From Pedobacter sp. V48 (GTDB lineage: Bacteria; Bacteroidota; Bacteroidia; Sphingobacteriales; Sphingobacteriaceae): 64,000 bases of DNA. The DNA lies in NCBI RefSeq assembly GCF_000523515.1, contig NZ_AWRU01000001.1, positions 273,133-337,132 on the forward strand. Reading direction: 5' to 3'. The translations under genes were made by a program, and so were the position numbers. This document shows, one piece after another, positions 24,190 through 34,302 of the stretch. A model generated the notes under the pieces. That model ran no database searches. It was not told where the DNA came from and was given only the letters and a program-made list of their open reading frames with translations. How positions within the stretch are numbered: position 1 is the first letter of the stretch; each line of letters starts with the position of its first letter.

Positions 24190-26418
24190 TTATTTTAAAA
24201 ACATTTTCCTGATCGCATTATTTCCCGGATCTACAATGTAAATATTGCCTTCACCATCTATCGCCATATCATCCCTGCTAGAAAACGCTGCTTCATTTAA
24301 GCCTCCATCTTTAAACCCTCTGTCAGACTGCGTTGAAACGGTATTTAACTCATTTAAGGTCATGTTCAACTTTCTTGTCTTTTGTGCAAAACCATCAGAG
24401 AAATAAAAATTACCTTTACCATCATAAATAAATCCTTTTGGTGAAACCAGCATCGACTGGTTTTTAGGCCCATCAGAATTTCCGAATTCACCATTCCCTG
24501 CCCAGCCACGCAGATTTGACTCATCCACCAGGCCAAAACGATTAATATAAAGATTATCGTTATCTGTATAGTACAGGTAAGAGCCGATAATAACCGGTCT
24601 TGCTTGTTCATTCCCCCCGTAAAATCCTCTTACAGCTGATCTGACTCCAGATTTATCTACCTTGGTCATGCTGTACTGTGTCAGCACATATAAAACTCCA
24701 TCATCATCAATGGCCACTTTACTAGGACCATTAAGGTTTACCGCATAAGTATTTACCACACCAGCAGGGGTAATTTTACGGATACTCTGATTAAAACCGT
24801 CAACGACGTATAATATATCCTGCTTATCAATCACCATACCTGAGTTAAAGCTAAAGTTAAACCGGGCCGCGGTACCCGTACCATTCTGATTGCCGGCTTC
24901 CTTTGCCGGACTTCCCGCAAATACTGAGATAACGCCTTGTGGAGTAATTTTTTTAATCACATGGTTACTAACTTCCATCACAAAAACGTTTCCATGACTA
25001 TCCACAGCAATACTTGCACCGCGTTCACGAATATCCAGACCAGTTTGATTTGGCCCACCTGCTAAAGTCATTACACCTGCACGATTGAAGTTAACCGGTG
25101 ACAATGCACTTTGACCTGCATTTATCACTTTTACGGGGCCAGATGTTAAAGCAGGTGGTGTAATTACCACCAAGCTGGTAGCTGTTGCGCTAACTACCTG
25201 TGCTGTTATCCCATTAAAAGTCACTGTATTTGCGGCAGCAGTAGCACTAAACCCCGTTCCGGTAATGGTAACCTGTGTGCCGGCCAGGCCATTATCAGGA
25301 GTCATTTTAGAAATACCTAAGCTCTGGTCTTTAAAATCAGGACCTTGAACAATCTGATCATTTACATTTAAAATTATCTTCCCATCACCTGTTCCACCTG
25401 GTATATTTAAGGTAATCTTAAAAGGTGTTGCAGTCAGAACAACGGTACTTTTTCCATTTATAGTTATCTTATTTTCATCTGTATGGGCACTAAAGTTTAG
25501 CCCTAAAATGGTCATTTCAGCACCTGAAGGTCCGCTCAACGGCGTTACCGATTCAATTACCGGCATCGGTACAACTGTAAACAAAGGTCCCGTCACTTTT
25601 TGATCATTAGTGGTAACTGATATCGGGCCGGTCTGTACATCGGCAGGCGCAACAACTACCAGGTAATCTGCAGTTGCTTCAGTTACCAATGCAAGTTTAC
25701 CATTAAAATCTACATGGTTACCAGCAATTACCTCATCAAAACCACCTCCGGAGATTTTAACGCGTGTACCTTTGCCACCACTTGCAGGCTTAATGCCCGA
25801 TATAACCTGGAACTTAAAGGTTTGTCCTGAAGCCTCTTTTCCATTTACCTTAACAGTTACTGGTCCAGTGCCCGCTTCTTCAGGTACTTCAGCTACCAGC
25901 AAATTATCGCTAGCACTAACTACAATGGCTATTTTTCCATTTATATACACTTCCGCAGGGCCTGTTGTACTGCTAAAACCCGCACCGGTAATGCGAACAT
26001 GTGTTCCTGCAGCCCCGTTTACCGGACTGATCGCCTGTACACTTAGCTCCTGATAAGTATAGTTACCAATATTGATGCTTTGCTCATTTACTTTCATTTC
26101 AATGGCCCCGCTTGTTGCCGAAGCCGGTGCACGCATGACCACAGCAGTAGCGGTTGCACTAACAATGTCGGCCTTTACACCAGAAAATGTGGCTGATATT
26201 TCATCGGCCTTATTGCTAAATCCAGTGCCTTCTACTGTTACCAGTGTGCCTTGTGCACCACTGTTCGGATAATAATCTGTAACTGCCAGAGGCACTTTAG
26301 TTAATTCTGTCCTGTCCTTTTTACAGGCACTGATCAACAAAATAAAAAGGCTTAGCATACCGAGCCATTTATGCATCCCGGTATTAAATTTTCTTGAATA
26401 ACTCATATCGTATATCAT
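24190..26418 (-). CDS. Lipoprotein with IPT/TIG repeats and NHL-type beta-propeller
   Basis: Cell-surface or periplasmic lipoprotein, about 742 aa; the start is uncertain between ATGs at 26418 and 26406 (a GTG at 26439 would abut the previous stop). Lipobox LISAC with CKKD after it. Five or six Ig-like IPT/TIG repeats follow, each with a P-x-x-G-x-x-G-T-x-V-x-I-x-G-x-G-F pattern (GAQGTLVTVEGTGFS, GAAGTHVRITGAGFS, GGKGTRVKISGGGFD, GPSGAEMTILGLNFS, GLAGTQVTITGTGFS). From about residue 450 NHL-like repeats (NVFVMEVSNHVIKKITPQG, LYVVDGFNQSIRKITPAG, IYIVDPGNNAIRKM) form a propeller. Such proteins bind polysaccharide or protein at the surface. It is the last gene of the operon, right behind the Oar-type receptor. 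Confidence 0.9.
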   Translation of the reverse strand: MIYDMSYSRKFNTGMHKWLGMLSLFILLISACKKDRTELTKVPLAVTDYYPNSGAQGTLVTVEGTGFSNKADEISATFSGVKADIVSATATAVVMRAPASATSGAIEMKVNEQSINIGNYTYQELSVQAISPVNGAAGTHVRITGAGFSSTTGPAEVYINGKIAIVVSASDNLLVAEVPEEAGTGPVTVKVNGKEASGQTFKFQVISGIKPASGGKGTRVKISGGGFDEVIAGNHVDFNGKLALVTEATADYLVVVAPADVQTGPISVTTNDQKVTGPLFTVVPMPVIESVTPLSGPSGAEMTILGLNFSAHTDENKITINGKSTVVLTATPFKITLNIPGGTGDGKIILNVNDQIVQGPDFKDQSLGISKMTPDNGLAGTQVTITGTGFSATAAANTVTFNGITAQVVSATATSLVVITPPALTSGPVKVINAGQSALSPVNFNRAGVMTLAGGPNQTGLDIRERGASIAVDSHGNVFVMEVSNHVIKKITPQGVISVFAGSPAKEAGNQNGTGTAARFNFSFNSGMVIDKQDILYVVDGFNQSIRKITPAGVVNTYAVNLNGPSKVAIDDDGVLYVLTQYSMTKVDKSGVRSAVRGFYGGNEQARPVIIGSYLYYTDNDNLYINRFGLVDESNLRGWAGNGEFGNSDGPKNQSMLVSPKGFIYDGKGNFYFSDGFAQKTRKLNMTLNELNTVSTQSDRGFKDGGLNEAAFSSRDDMAIDGEGNIYIVDPGNNAIRKMFLK

Positions 26419-26439
26419 ATTTCGATTGATCTGTATCAC

Positions 26440-29400
26440 TTAAAAAGTATATCTCGCTCCCAGTTGCAACTGTGTTCTTGAACCATAATAGTCAATACTA
26501 TAAGGCTTGCCGGGCGATTTAAACTGGTACAATGGATATTCACCGGAATTTTGGGATGGAGGGAATAGTACCGGGGTTAAACCAACACTGGAGGTAGAGT
26601 TGAATGTATTTGGAGAGAAATACTGAACTCCCCAGCTTTTATTAATCAAATTGGTAAGGTTCATTACATCAGCGGTAAACGTAATAAACTGTTTTTTGCT
26701 TGCATTAATAAACAGGTCATGAGAAACATGAAGATCTGCCTGTACATTCCATGGCGTACGTCCTTCATTTCTTTCAGTAAACCCACCACGTTTGCTGCTT
26801 AAATATTTATCTGCATCAATAAAACTATTAAAAGCCTCTGCCTGCTTAATGGCTGTTGAGGTAGCGTTGTCCTGGAAATAACGAACCGCTTCTTCTTTGT
26901 AAGGGATATAGGTCAGACTTACTTGTTGTGGCAACCCTTGGATGCTATTATTAACCACACCATAAGTAAACGGACTGCCAGATTGTGCACTTACAAACAG
27001 GGACACATTGGTTCTACCCGCCTTAGCCCACATTTTATTGTAACTAATGGTACTTACAATACGGTTTCTGATATCGAAGTTGCTATTGGCCAACGTAGGG
27101 TTATTGGGTACCAGCGACTGATTCAACTGCCAGTTCGATTCCATTGAGTTACGCACGCCATTGGAAAGGTCTTTTGATTGGCCATAGGTGTAAGACACCG
27201 AAGCCTGCAGCTGATCAGCAACGTTTTTGCTAATGCTAGCCGTTAAGCTGTAACGATAACCTTTGCTGGTATTGCTAAGCAGATAGGTATTTGAAAAACG
27301 CTGATCTACTGTTCCGCTATATACCGGTTGCTGATGGCTTTTATCATAGCCATAATAGGTTGGATTATCCTGCACGTTCAATTGCTGAAACAATACATCC
27401 TTAATATTTTTAGTATAGATAGCCTCTACGCCAAATTTCCACTGGCTAGCTGTATTATAGTCCAAACCTAAGCTGGTACGCAATACCTGCGGCATCACAA
27501 AACCATTATCAATTAAATCGATCTGGGTTTTACCACTATTGGGATTATTAATCGTTGCGCCATTTTGCTGTATAAAATCAGCAATACCATTTGCACCACC
27601 GGCAAGCGGATTGCTACCGGGGACAAAAGGTTTCTGATCAGCCTTCTGGTCAAAACCTCCAAAGCTATCGCCATTGTTATAGAATGCATAAGCCAACCAG
27701 GCCATAGGAATCCGCCCTGTAAAAAGCCCTGCACCACCACGTAGAATCAGGCTTTGATCACCGTTCCAATCATACCTGAAACCTACTCTCGGCGACAGCT
27801 GTATTTTATTCAAATAGTTGTTCGTAATCCTGCTTAAAGGTGTATAGGTATAAGAATTTCCAAAATAAGAATCGGCCATTGCCTTACGGGTCTTTTGGCT
27901 CAATTCTGGCCTGTCACCCAGATAAGCCATATCTGCTCTCAGCCCTGGAATTACCTTCAGCTTGTCAGATACACGGATTTCATCCTGAAAATACAAACTG
28001 TACAAATTGATGTTAAACTTAGCTCCGGGGTGCTGTTCAATATACGAACGGTTGTTATTTTTATAACTATATGCACCACGAACACGGTAAGGATTGTTGC
28101 TGAGGTAATCTTCAATACTTAAATAATCTACCCTTCCGTTCCATGCGTTTACAAAACCATAGTTGATGTTATAAAACTCATTGTGTGTACCCATGGTAAG
28201 GGTATGCCTACCGATGTTCCAGTTTAAATTGGCAGTAAGTTCTAAGGTTCGCTGTTTCATATTAAAGACACTTGCTTCGCGGTCTGTTCCAAGGTAAATG
28301 GTAGTACCAGGCGTTCTGCCGGCAATTTGTACCTGAGGCAAACTTGGATCGCCAAAAGGATCTCTCGAATCGTTTACAGTAGTAAAGCCTGCCAGTAAAT
28401 TACCCGATAGGCTATTACTAAACCTGCTTTTAAGTTCGGCCACGGTAGAGCTCTGGTTATTCTTTTGCAAAAAGGCCATACTGCTAAACCTAAAATCCTG
28501 CTGATCCCTGTCCATATGGGAAGCTTCAGAAATAATCGTGTTATTTCTAACAGCAAGCTGATGCTTGTCGTTTATGTTCCAATCTACACGGTTAAAAAAC
28601 TTGGTCGACTTTGCATAGGTATTAAACGACCCTGCAGTTCCGGCGTTAAAGAAATTGGCAGCAGTAATGTCATCGGCATCTTTAGCACTTAAAATATGGC
28701 TGGTTTCGGCAATACCCGCAATAAGTTGTGAGGGATCTTGTCTGTGGGTAACCTCCTCATTGCTAAAGAAAAACAATTTGTTTTTAATGATAGGAAACCC
28801 AACGCGAAAACCAGTCTGGTAATCGTAAAAGTCGCTGTTCATTTTCCCTAATGATCCTACCCTATCCTTGCCCGTTATCGTAGCATTACGACCAAAACCA
28901 TATATCGATCCACTAAGAGAATTGGTCCCGCTTCTGGTTACCGCATTTACAGATCCTCCGGTAAAATTACCGATCTTCACATCGTAGGGAGCTAAATAAA
29001 CCTGCATATCTTCAATTGCATCAATGGATATCGGATTGGTTCTGGTTGAACTTCCGGCCATTCCAGATGTGCCCGATTGGCCTCCCAAAGAAGGGCTAAA
29101 TCCGATTGCATCGTTATTAATGGCACCATCAATTGTTACATTGTTATACCTAAAGTTGGCACCACCAAAACTATTGTCTTTACTGGCCTGTGGTACTAAA
29201 CGGGTAACATCAGTTATACTCCGTGACACCGTAGCCATATTACGAACCTGATCGGCACTGATGTTTTTCCCTGAGCCATAAGTACTGGCCTGTGCTCCTT
29301 TCTTTGTAGCTTTAATTGCTACTTCCGTAAGTTGCTGTGCCTGATCACTCAATGCAAAGTTTAAAACGACTGCCGCACCCAAACGGATAGAGATTCCATC

Positions 29401-29682
29401 CCGCTTATCGCTTTTCATGCTCATCATACTTGCTTCTACAGAATACGGACCTCCAATACGAAGATTGGGCAAATAATAATGGCCGTTTTTATCTGTAGCA
29501 GTCGCATATTTAGTACCTGAAGACTGATGTATCGCCGTAACAGAAGCACCCGGTAACGGTTGCCCTCCGGCATCAAGTACCTTTCCATTTAAAGTACCAC
29601 TGGTTTCCTGACTTACCGCAACAAAGGGCAGCAGCATACACAGGAGTAAAAATATTTTGTGAATTGTATTTCTTACTGTCAT
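26440..29682 (-). CDS. TonB-dependent receptor of the Oar type with carboxypeptidase-regulatory-like N-terminus
   Basis: 1080-aa outer-membrane protein. Signal peptide to about residue 25 (FVAVSQ), regulatory-like domain (GTLNGKVLDAGGQPLPGASVTAIHQSSG, about 30-115), plug (about 120-245: NMATVSRSITDVTRLVPQ, NNVTIDGAINNDAIGF, VYLAPYDVKIGNFTGGSVNAVTRSG) and a barrel ending in LQLGARYTF. The long plug loop and RSGTN motif are like Myxococcus Oar and Bacteroidota relatives, some of which serve protein or peptide transport. It has no STN domain, unlike the first receptor of the same operon. It follows the last fasciclin gene by 14 bases and its stop abuts the IPT/NHL lipoprotein region. Confidence 0.92.
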   Translation of the reverse strand: MTVRNTIHKIFLLLCMLLPFVAVSQETSGTLNGKVLDAGGQPLPGASVTAIHQSSGTKYATATDKNGHYYLPNLRIGGPYSVEASMMSMKSDKRDGISIRLGAAVVLNFALSDQAQQLTEVAIKATKKGAQASTYGSGKNISADQVRNMATVSRSITDVTRLVPQASKDNSFGGANFRYNNVTIDGAINNDAIGFSPSLGGQSGTSGMAGSSTRTNPISIDAIEDMQVYLAPYDVKIGNFTGGSVNAVTRSGTNSLSGSIYGFGRNATITGKDRVGSLGKMNSDFYDYQTGFRVGFPIIKNKLFFFSNEEVTHRQDPSQLIAGIAETSHILSAKDADDITAANFFNAGTAGSFNTYAKSTKFFNRVDWNINDKHQLAVRNNTIISEASHMDRDQQDFRFSSMAFLQKNNQSSTVAELKSRFSNSLSGNLLAGFTTVNDSRDPFGDPSLPQVQIAGRTPGTTIYLGTDREASVFNMKQRTLELTANLNWNIGRHTLTMGTHNEFYNINYGFVNAWNGRVDYLSIEDYLSNNPYRVRGAYSYKNNNRSYIEQHPGAKFNINLYSLYFQDEIRVSDKLKVIPGLRADMAYLGDRPELSQKTRKAMADSYFGNSYTYTPLSRITNNYLNKIQLSPRVGFRYDWNGDQSLILRGGAGLFTGRIPMAWLAYAFYNNGDSFGGFDQKADQKPFVPGSNPLAGGANGIADFIQQNGATINNPNSGKTQIDLIDNGFVMPQVLRTSLGLDYNTASQWKFGVEAIYTKNIKDVLFQQLNVQDNPTYYGYDKSHQQPVYSGTVDQRFSNTYLLSNTSKGYRYSLTASISKNVADQLQASVSYTYGQSKDLSNGVRNSMESNWQLNQSLVPNNPTLANSNFDIRNRIVSTISYNKMWAKAGRTNVSLFVSAQSGSPFTYGVVNNSIQGLPQQVSLTYIPYKEEAVRYFQDNATSTAIKQAEAFNSFIDADKYLSSKRGGFTERNEGRTPWNVQADLHVSHDLFINASKKQFITFTADVMNLTNLINKSWGVQYFSPNTFNSTSSVGLTPVLFPPSQNSGEYPLYQFKSPGKPYSIDYYGSRTQLQLGARYTF

Positions 29683-29696
29683 CTCTAAAATCTTAA

Positions 29697-30707
29697 TTAC
29701 TGTGTAATTTTCAAAAGGCTTCCAATGGTATGCACTACACCGTTCCCGGTAAGTACATCCTGTTTTGTTAATTGGATAACCGACGTATTTCCTGTTCCTT
29801 TCAATTCTATACCTATAAATGCGCCCGCTACTTGTGGATTGGGCTTAAGGATCACCTGAATAGATTTGCCATCAATCATGGTTTGGTCGCTATGGTTAGA
29901 AGCACCCGTGCTCAGTACATAATCGTACACAAACCTGCGGTCAGATAAAATATGATAGCGCATTAAACCCTGCAAAACTATAGGATCCATACTATTGATC
30001 TCTTCAATAGTATTCAATCCGAAGGCAATCATTGCAGCATTACTTGGCGCAAACACAGTATAGGGGCCCTGGTCATTTAATGTTTCTGCTAAACCAGAAC
30101 GTTGCAAAGCCTGATAAAACAAACTTAGATCTCTATCTGAAGCGATGGCCTCTATAACCTTATTATGGCTATATGGCTCCAGTACACGATCTATCACCTG
30201 GATTAACCCATTAGATGCACTTACATTTTTTGAGACTATTTTAGACCCATTAATTGTTAAAATGGTATCACCTTGCTTCACCCAGTGTGTTACAAAAAGC
30301 TTACCCCCGTTGGCAGATTTAACTTCCTGATTAAACAGAAAAGGCAATTTATCAAACTCGTAAACTCCATTCAGGATGTGGTAATTCATGATAGAGGACA
30401 CCCTGGAAGGGTCCATACTTAAGATGGCTGTTGCATTTCCAAAACCAGCAATCTCAAAAGCAACGTCCGAGGGTGCAATAGCGGTATACAAACCTTCCTT
30501 GTCAGTAATTTTTGCCAATCCTGTCCTTATCAAGGCAGTATTATAAACAGAAAGGTTAAAATTATCTGCTATAATTGCACTGATCTTATTGTTATCGAAA
30601 ACTTTAACCGCATCATCCTTTTTACAGCCGCTAAGGATCATGCCACAACTGATCAGCATAAGGAAAATGCCCAATGGTCTTATTGATATTCTATGTAAAT
30701 AATTCAT
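29697..30707 (-). CDS. Fasciclin (FAS1) lipoprotein, two FAS1 domains (third copy)
   Basis: 336-aa lipoprotein with lipobox LSGC (Cys28) followed by KKDD. Two FAS1 domains (about 40-175 and 182-334) each show the H1-like motif (LYTAIAPSDVAFEIAGF; PYTVFAPSNAAMIAFGL) and the H2-like motif near the end (NGLIQVIDRVL; NGVVHTIGSLL). FAS1 domains mediate adhesion or protein binding. Sits 34 bases after the 415-aa fasciclin gene and 14 bases before the Oar-type receptor gene, so the product may be a surface partner of that receptor. Confidence 0.93.
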   Translation of the reverse strand: MNYLHRISIRPLGIFLMLISCGMILSGCKKDDAVKVFDNNKISAIIADNFNLSVYNTALIRTGLAKITDKEGLYTAIAPSDVAFEIAGFGNATAILSMDPSRVSSIMNYHILNGVYEFDKLPFLFNQEVKSANGGKLFVTHWVKQGDTILTINGSKIVSKNVSASNGLIQVIDRVLEPYSHNKVIEAIASDRDLSLFYQALQRSGLAETLNDQGPYTVFAPSNAAMIAFGLNTIEEINSMDPIVLQGLMRYHILSDRRFVYDYVLSTGASNHSDQTMIDGKSIQVILKPNPQVAGAFIGIELKGTGNTSVIQLTKQDVLTGNGVVHTIGSLLKITQ

Positions 30708-30741
30708 GTTTCTATTAATCTTTATGAGCTAATGATACTGG

Positions 30742-31989
30742 TCAGAATTTAAAATCCTTAGGCGGCATTAACCGGTTTACCGCATGTATTGGCCCCATTA
30801 ATGTGTTGATGTCTCCCTCAACAATAGTGGCGGCCGAGTGAGTGGATGATTTGACTTTTAGAGTTACTTGTCCTGCTTCATTTTTACCAAAATCAAATGG
30901 CATATACATAATTGGAATGGTTCCTGTATACCCAGAGGTTGTCAGCGCATAGTCCGACAATAGTTTATTGTTCAGATCGTTCGAATAAAAACTATCCGGA
31001 TTGTCGTCTCCGGGCCCCCAACCATCCTTTTCTTTAAAAAGCCTACCCCAACGATGCATGGCCAATAGGGTATCGGTAGCATAACCAGTACCTACCTGCT
31101 CATAGGTATCCCAATCAAAATACGGAAGAGGATTACGGTGATTCAATGCCATCAAATCATCTACAGTCTTAAATCCTGCCTGATGAAAAGCTTCATCCGT
31201 AGGAGCAAAAATAGATTTGAAGACCAGGTAATTATAGTCGATAGACAATCCTTTGGGAAATCGATCGCGATCAACTGCTCCCATCATAGCCTCATCCCAA
31301 AGCATATCGGTTTTGGTCATAATTTCCACATACATTCCAAAACGGCCATCATCCTGCAACGCCTGTAACATGGTTTTTTCTGGTTTTTTCAGCACATGGT
31401 CTATTGGCCAGAAGGTTCCGTTTTTTGCCAGTGTAGCTGCTGCGCTTCCGCTTTTCTTACCGTTAATCAGCAGTTCGTTGCCTGATACATTGATGTATTG
31501 CCTGTAGAAATAAGGATCAGTCTGATACTGATTATCGTATCCCTTTACTTTTATATAGGTATTTTCGAGTAAGCTGATACCAATCGTATTCTCTCCCCTT
31601 TCACTTAGGTCTTTAGGGTTAACAGCGATCGATAAAGCATGGTAAAGCAGTAAGCTGTCCAATAATTCGGGGCTGGTATTATTTATCACCTCCAATGTCA
31701 TTCCATCGGCAATAAATGCAGCATCACTTGGCACCAATAAGGTTAGCGGCGTATTATTGCCCCTTTTTTCCAAAATGCTATTCATGGTACTTCGTTTCCA
31801 CGCTGCTTTAAAAAGTGTATATGGTGATGCCTCCAACACTTCATTCAGTGTAATCGTTAAATCTTCTGCAGGTACCTGCACCCCTTCTACTTCAGGCTGA
31901 AATTCAGCTTTTCTGCAAGATGCCAGTGTTACAAATAACAGGCAGATGGCAATTAGTTTTAAATTCATCTTATTCATGTTATGGATCAT
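30742..31989 (-). CDS. Fasciclin (FAS1) lipoprotein, two divergent FAS1 domains (second copy)
   Basis: 415-aa lipoprotein; lipobox TLASC preceded by MNKMNLKLIAICLLFV, so ATGs at 31989, 31977 and 31968 are all possible. FAS1 motifs are LTLLVPSDAAFIADGM and GTFWPIDHVLKKP in the first domain and KSIFAPTDEAFHQAGF and MGPIHAVNRLMPP in the second. The second domain carries a long insert (about 290-360, rich in Trp, Tyr and Asp) not present in the sister proteins. The ATG directly follows the TAG of the upstream fasciclin gene with no gap, so translation is coupled. Confidence 0.92.
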   Translation of the reverse strand: MIHNMNKMNLKLIAICLLFVTLASCRKAEFQPEVEGVQVPAEDLTITLNEVLEASPYTLFKAAWKRSTMNSILEKRGNNTPLTLLVPSDAAFIADGMTLEVINNTSPELLDSLLLYHALSIAVNPKDLSERGENTIGISLLENTYIKVKGYDNQYQTDPYFYRQYINVSGNELLINGKKSGSAAATLAKNGTFWPIDHVLKKPEKTMLQALQDDGRFGMYVEIMTKTDMLWDEAMMGAVDRDRFPKGLSIDYNYLVFKSIFAPTDEAFHQAGFKTVDDLMALNHRNPLPYFDWDTYEQVGTGYATDTLLAMHRWGRLFKEKDGWGPGDDNPDSFYSNDLNNKLLSDYALTTSGYTGTIPIMYMPFDFGKNEAGQVTLKVKSSTHSAATIVEGDINTLMGPIHAVNRLMPPKDFKF

Positions 31990-33069
31990 CTAATTATTCT
32001 TTACTGCCTGCTCAGGAAGGATCAAGATCCCCTGAAGATCCTGTACCAGGCCATTATCTGTAAGGTTATCTATCGCTTTCTGATCGTGTCCTTTTACACT
32101 GGTAATAATATCATAAGGGTAGTTTTTATTGGTCCTTACTTCGACATTATAGCCAATAGATTGATCGTAAACATTTCCGTAGTTGAATCTACCGGCAGTA
32201 ATTGTCAAGATATAAGTATCGTTAGCTACCGGATGGAAGTAAAAGGAATTGCCGTTCATGATACTGAATACCACAAAATCTGACACAAAAAAATGTTTCT
32301 TTCTCATCACGTAACAGCCAAACAGACGATCGCCCATATAACTATTTACATTTAGCTCAGCAATTGCTTCAGCAGTCATACCTACAGCTTCAAACTCCTG
32401 GTTTTTGGGGGCCAGTATGGTATACGGTCCTTCTGTTGACAATTCATCCCAGAATCCAAACTTCTTTAATCCGCTTACCAGGATGCTATATTCTGGTCTT
32501 GCAGATAACCAACCTTGTACAGTGGTATTTGTAGTAGCTTTCATTACCCTATCCAGTACATGTAATGTACCATTGGCCAGCGTTACATCTTTCCTGCTGG
32601 CAAGGGAGCCGTTAAAATATAAGGTATTGCTGTTGTCTCTGGTTACAGTTGAGGTATACAGCTCAGTACCCGCCATGGTACGGTAGCGTACATCAATCCC
32701 ATTAAAAGGGATATCCTTTACCATGATCCGCTCATCTAAAATATGGCGTTGCACCAGGAATTTTAAAGTATCCGGATTCATTTTATCAAGGTCACCCGGG
32801 CGGTTTATCCCGAGAATATTAAAAGCGGCATTATTGGGTGCCAAAATGGTTAACTGCGTGGCGCTGTTTAATTGCGGCCCTATTCCTGTTTTCTCTATTG
32901 CCGCGGCAAATAAGCTGAGGTCATAGTTGTTCTTTACAAAGTCGAAGCCGGCTCTGAAATTTTCATTCGTCTTATCAATATGCAGATCATCGTGCTTACA
33001 GGAATTTAAAGCCAGTAACCATAACACCGACAAGAGGTAAAGAAATTTCTTTAATGATTTGTATTTCAT
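31990..33069 (-). CDS. Fasciclin (FAS1) lipoprotein, two FAS1 domains (first copy)
   Basis: 359-aa lipoprotein with lipobox ALNSC (Cys24) followed by KHDD. The first FAS1 domain (about 38-178) has LTILAPNNAAFNILGI and NGTLHVLDRVMKA; the second (about 180-350) has PYTILAPKNQEFEAVGM but a poorly conserved H2 region (DNLTDNGLVQDLQGILILPEQ). It is first of three tandem FAS1 genes, 24 bases after the 398-aa lipoprotein gene. The three proteins are clearly paralogous in layout but too divergent to be a recent duplication. Confidence 0.92.
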   Translation of the reverse strand: MKYKSLKKFLYLLSVLWLLALNSCKHDDLHIDKTNENFRAGFDFVKNNYDLSLFAAAIEKTGIGPQLNSATQLTILAPNNAAFNILGINRPGDLDKMNPDTLKFLVQRHILDERIMVKDIPFNGIDVRYRTMAGTELYTSTVTRDNSNTLYFNGSLASRKDVTLANGTLHVLDRVMKATTNTTVQGWLSARPEYSILVSGLKKFGFWDELSTEGPYTILAPKNQEFEAVGMTAEAIAELNVNSYMGDRLFGCYVMRKKHFFVSDFVVFSIMNGNSFYFHPVANDTYILTITAGRFNYGNVYDQSIGYNVEVRTNKNYPYDIITSVKGHDQKAIDNLTDNGLVQDLQGILILPEQAVKNN

Positions 33070-33093
33070 TGTTCTATTTTTTGGATTAAATCA

Positions 33094-34290
33094 TTAGTAA
33101 ATTGGAGGTGCATATTTACGCTGTATGGTGCTGAGGTAAACATTTCCGTTTACAATCTCGATGGTATTTACCGTGGCAAACGACCGTGGATTATATGTGC
33201 CGGAGTGGATGTTTACAAGCATATTGGGTAGTACAATTTCGTTCCATCGCGTATAATTCGGGTATGGTGTTAAACAGTTTATAGAAGCCCAGTTTCCATC
33301 CGTTTGATTTACTGTGGGGCCATAAGGAATGTTTCTAATGTCCATTCCGGGGGCCAGAAAATCAAATCGTTGCCACATGTCAGTAAAAATACCTCCTGCG
33401 CTTGCATCGGCAAACAACGGAAAGCTGTAATACGGGCTAACTTCTAGCACATCAGCATTTCTGGTTAAATTGCCCAGGTATTTCCCATTGTAACCAGCTA
33501 ATTTTGGCGAAGAAACAGTCCTGTTTTTATACAGGGTTACAAAAATGTTCATCTGGTCTTTAATTCCATTTCCCATGGCACCTTTACCGTATTCATTACC
33601 TCCTTTAGCATCGTTATCTGCCTGCCAGTAACCTTTGGCACTCATGTTATAGAAATTGACATAGACTGAAGAATCGGATAATGGCAGTTTGTGAAAATTC
33701 TCTTTCCGGAGATAAATGCCATTCCTTTTGGTCAAATAATCTTTCTGTAATACATGCAGCGTATACACTTCCTTGCTATCTAATACCATCGTGGTATCAA
33801 TCAGGAAACTCTTTTTCAGTTTAGCATCCAGGTTAAAAAACGGAACCGTATTTTTTGGCCGGAACATGAAAACAACGCGGTGCTTACCTGAAGGAATCTG
33901 TGCCCAGCTGCTCAAATCGAAACCATTTAAAACAGGCCCTACCAACACATTTTCCCTGCCCGGATATTCAGGATTGTTTACACTAGTGCCACTCCCGATA
34001 TGAGATGGGTAAGGTGGCGCATAAGGATCACGCTGATCCAGAAAATCTCCTTTAATCTTAGCGTTGACAGGCATACCATTCTGATCCATTTCCGGATCAA
34101 TCAACATGGTTAAAAAAGGGAGCATTTCATCTTTATTATCGATCCCGATCTTATAATTCAGGTTGTTAAAAACCCTTAGATAAGCCGGATCATCGATTTT
34201 TTTATACTCTACTTTGGAACAGCCTGTTGCAAACCACAACAGGACAATAGCAGCGTAAAATATGCTATTCTTCATTCTTGATGGTAACAT
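33094..34290 (-). CDS. Lipoprotein of unknown function, operon partner of DUF4397 and FAS1 proteins
   Basis: 398-aa lipoprotein; ATGs at 34290 and 34275 both lead into a signal with lipobox FATGC. The start of the mature part (YLRVFNNLNYKI) and beta-rich stretches (GKHRVVFMFRPKN, SSVYVNFYNMSAKGYW) resemble DUF4397-like Ig-fold domains of the upstream neighbour, but I cannot assign a family. It has a glycine-, proline- and tyrosine-rich loop near 85-115 (RDPYAPPYPSHIGSGTS). Gap to the upstream gene is 12 bases and to the downstream FAS1 gene 24 bases. A role as surface-exposed partner of the first TonB receptor is inferred from position. Confidence 0.75.
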   Translation of the reverse strand: MLPSRMKNSIFYAAIVLLWFATGCSKVEYKKIDDPAYLRVFNNLNYKIGIDNKDEMLPFLTMLIDPEMDQNGMPVNAKIKGDFLDQRDPYAPPYPSHIGSGTSVNNPEYPGRENVLVGPVLNGFDLSSWAQIPSGKHRVVFMFRPKNTVPFFNLDAKLKKSFLIDTTMVLDSKEVYTLHVLQKDYLTKRNGIYLRKENFHKLPLSDSSVYVNFYNMSAKGYWQADNDAKGGNEYGKGAMGNGIKDQMNIFVTLYKNRTVSSPKLAGYNGKYLGNLTRNADVLEVSPYYSFPLFADASAGGIFTDMWQRFDFLAPGMDIRNIPYGPTVNQTDGNWASINCLTPYPNYTRWNEIVLPNMLVNIHSGTYNPRSFATVNTIEIVNGNVYLSTIQRKYAPPIY

Positions 34291-34302
34291 ATGTTGTCTC
34301 TT

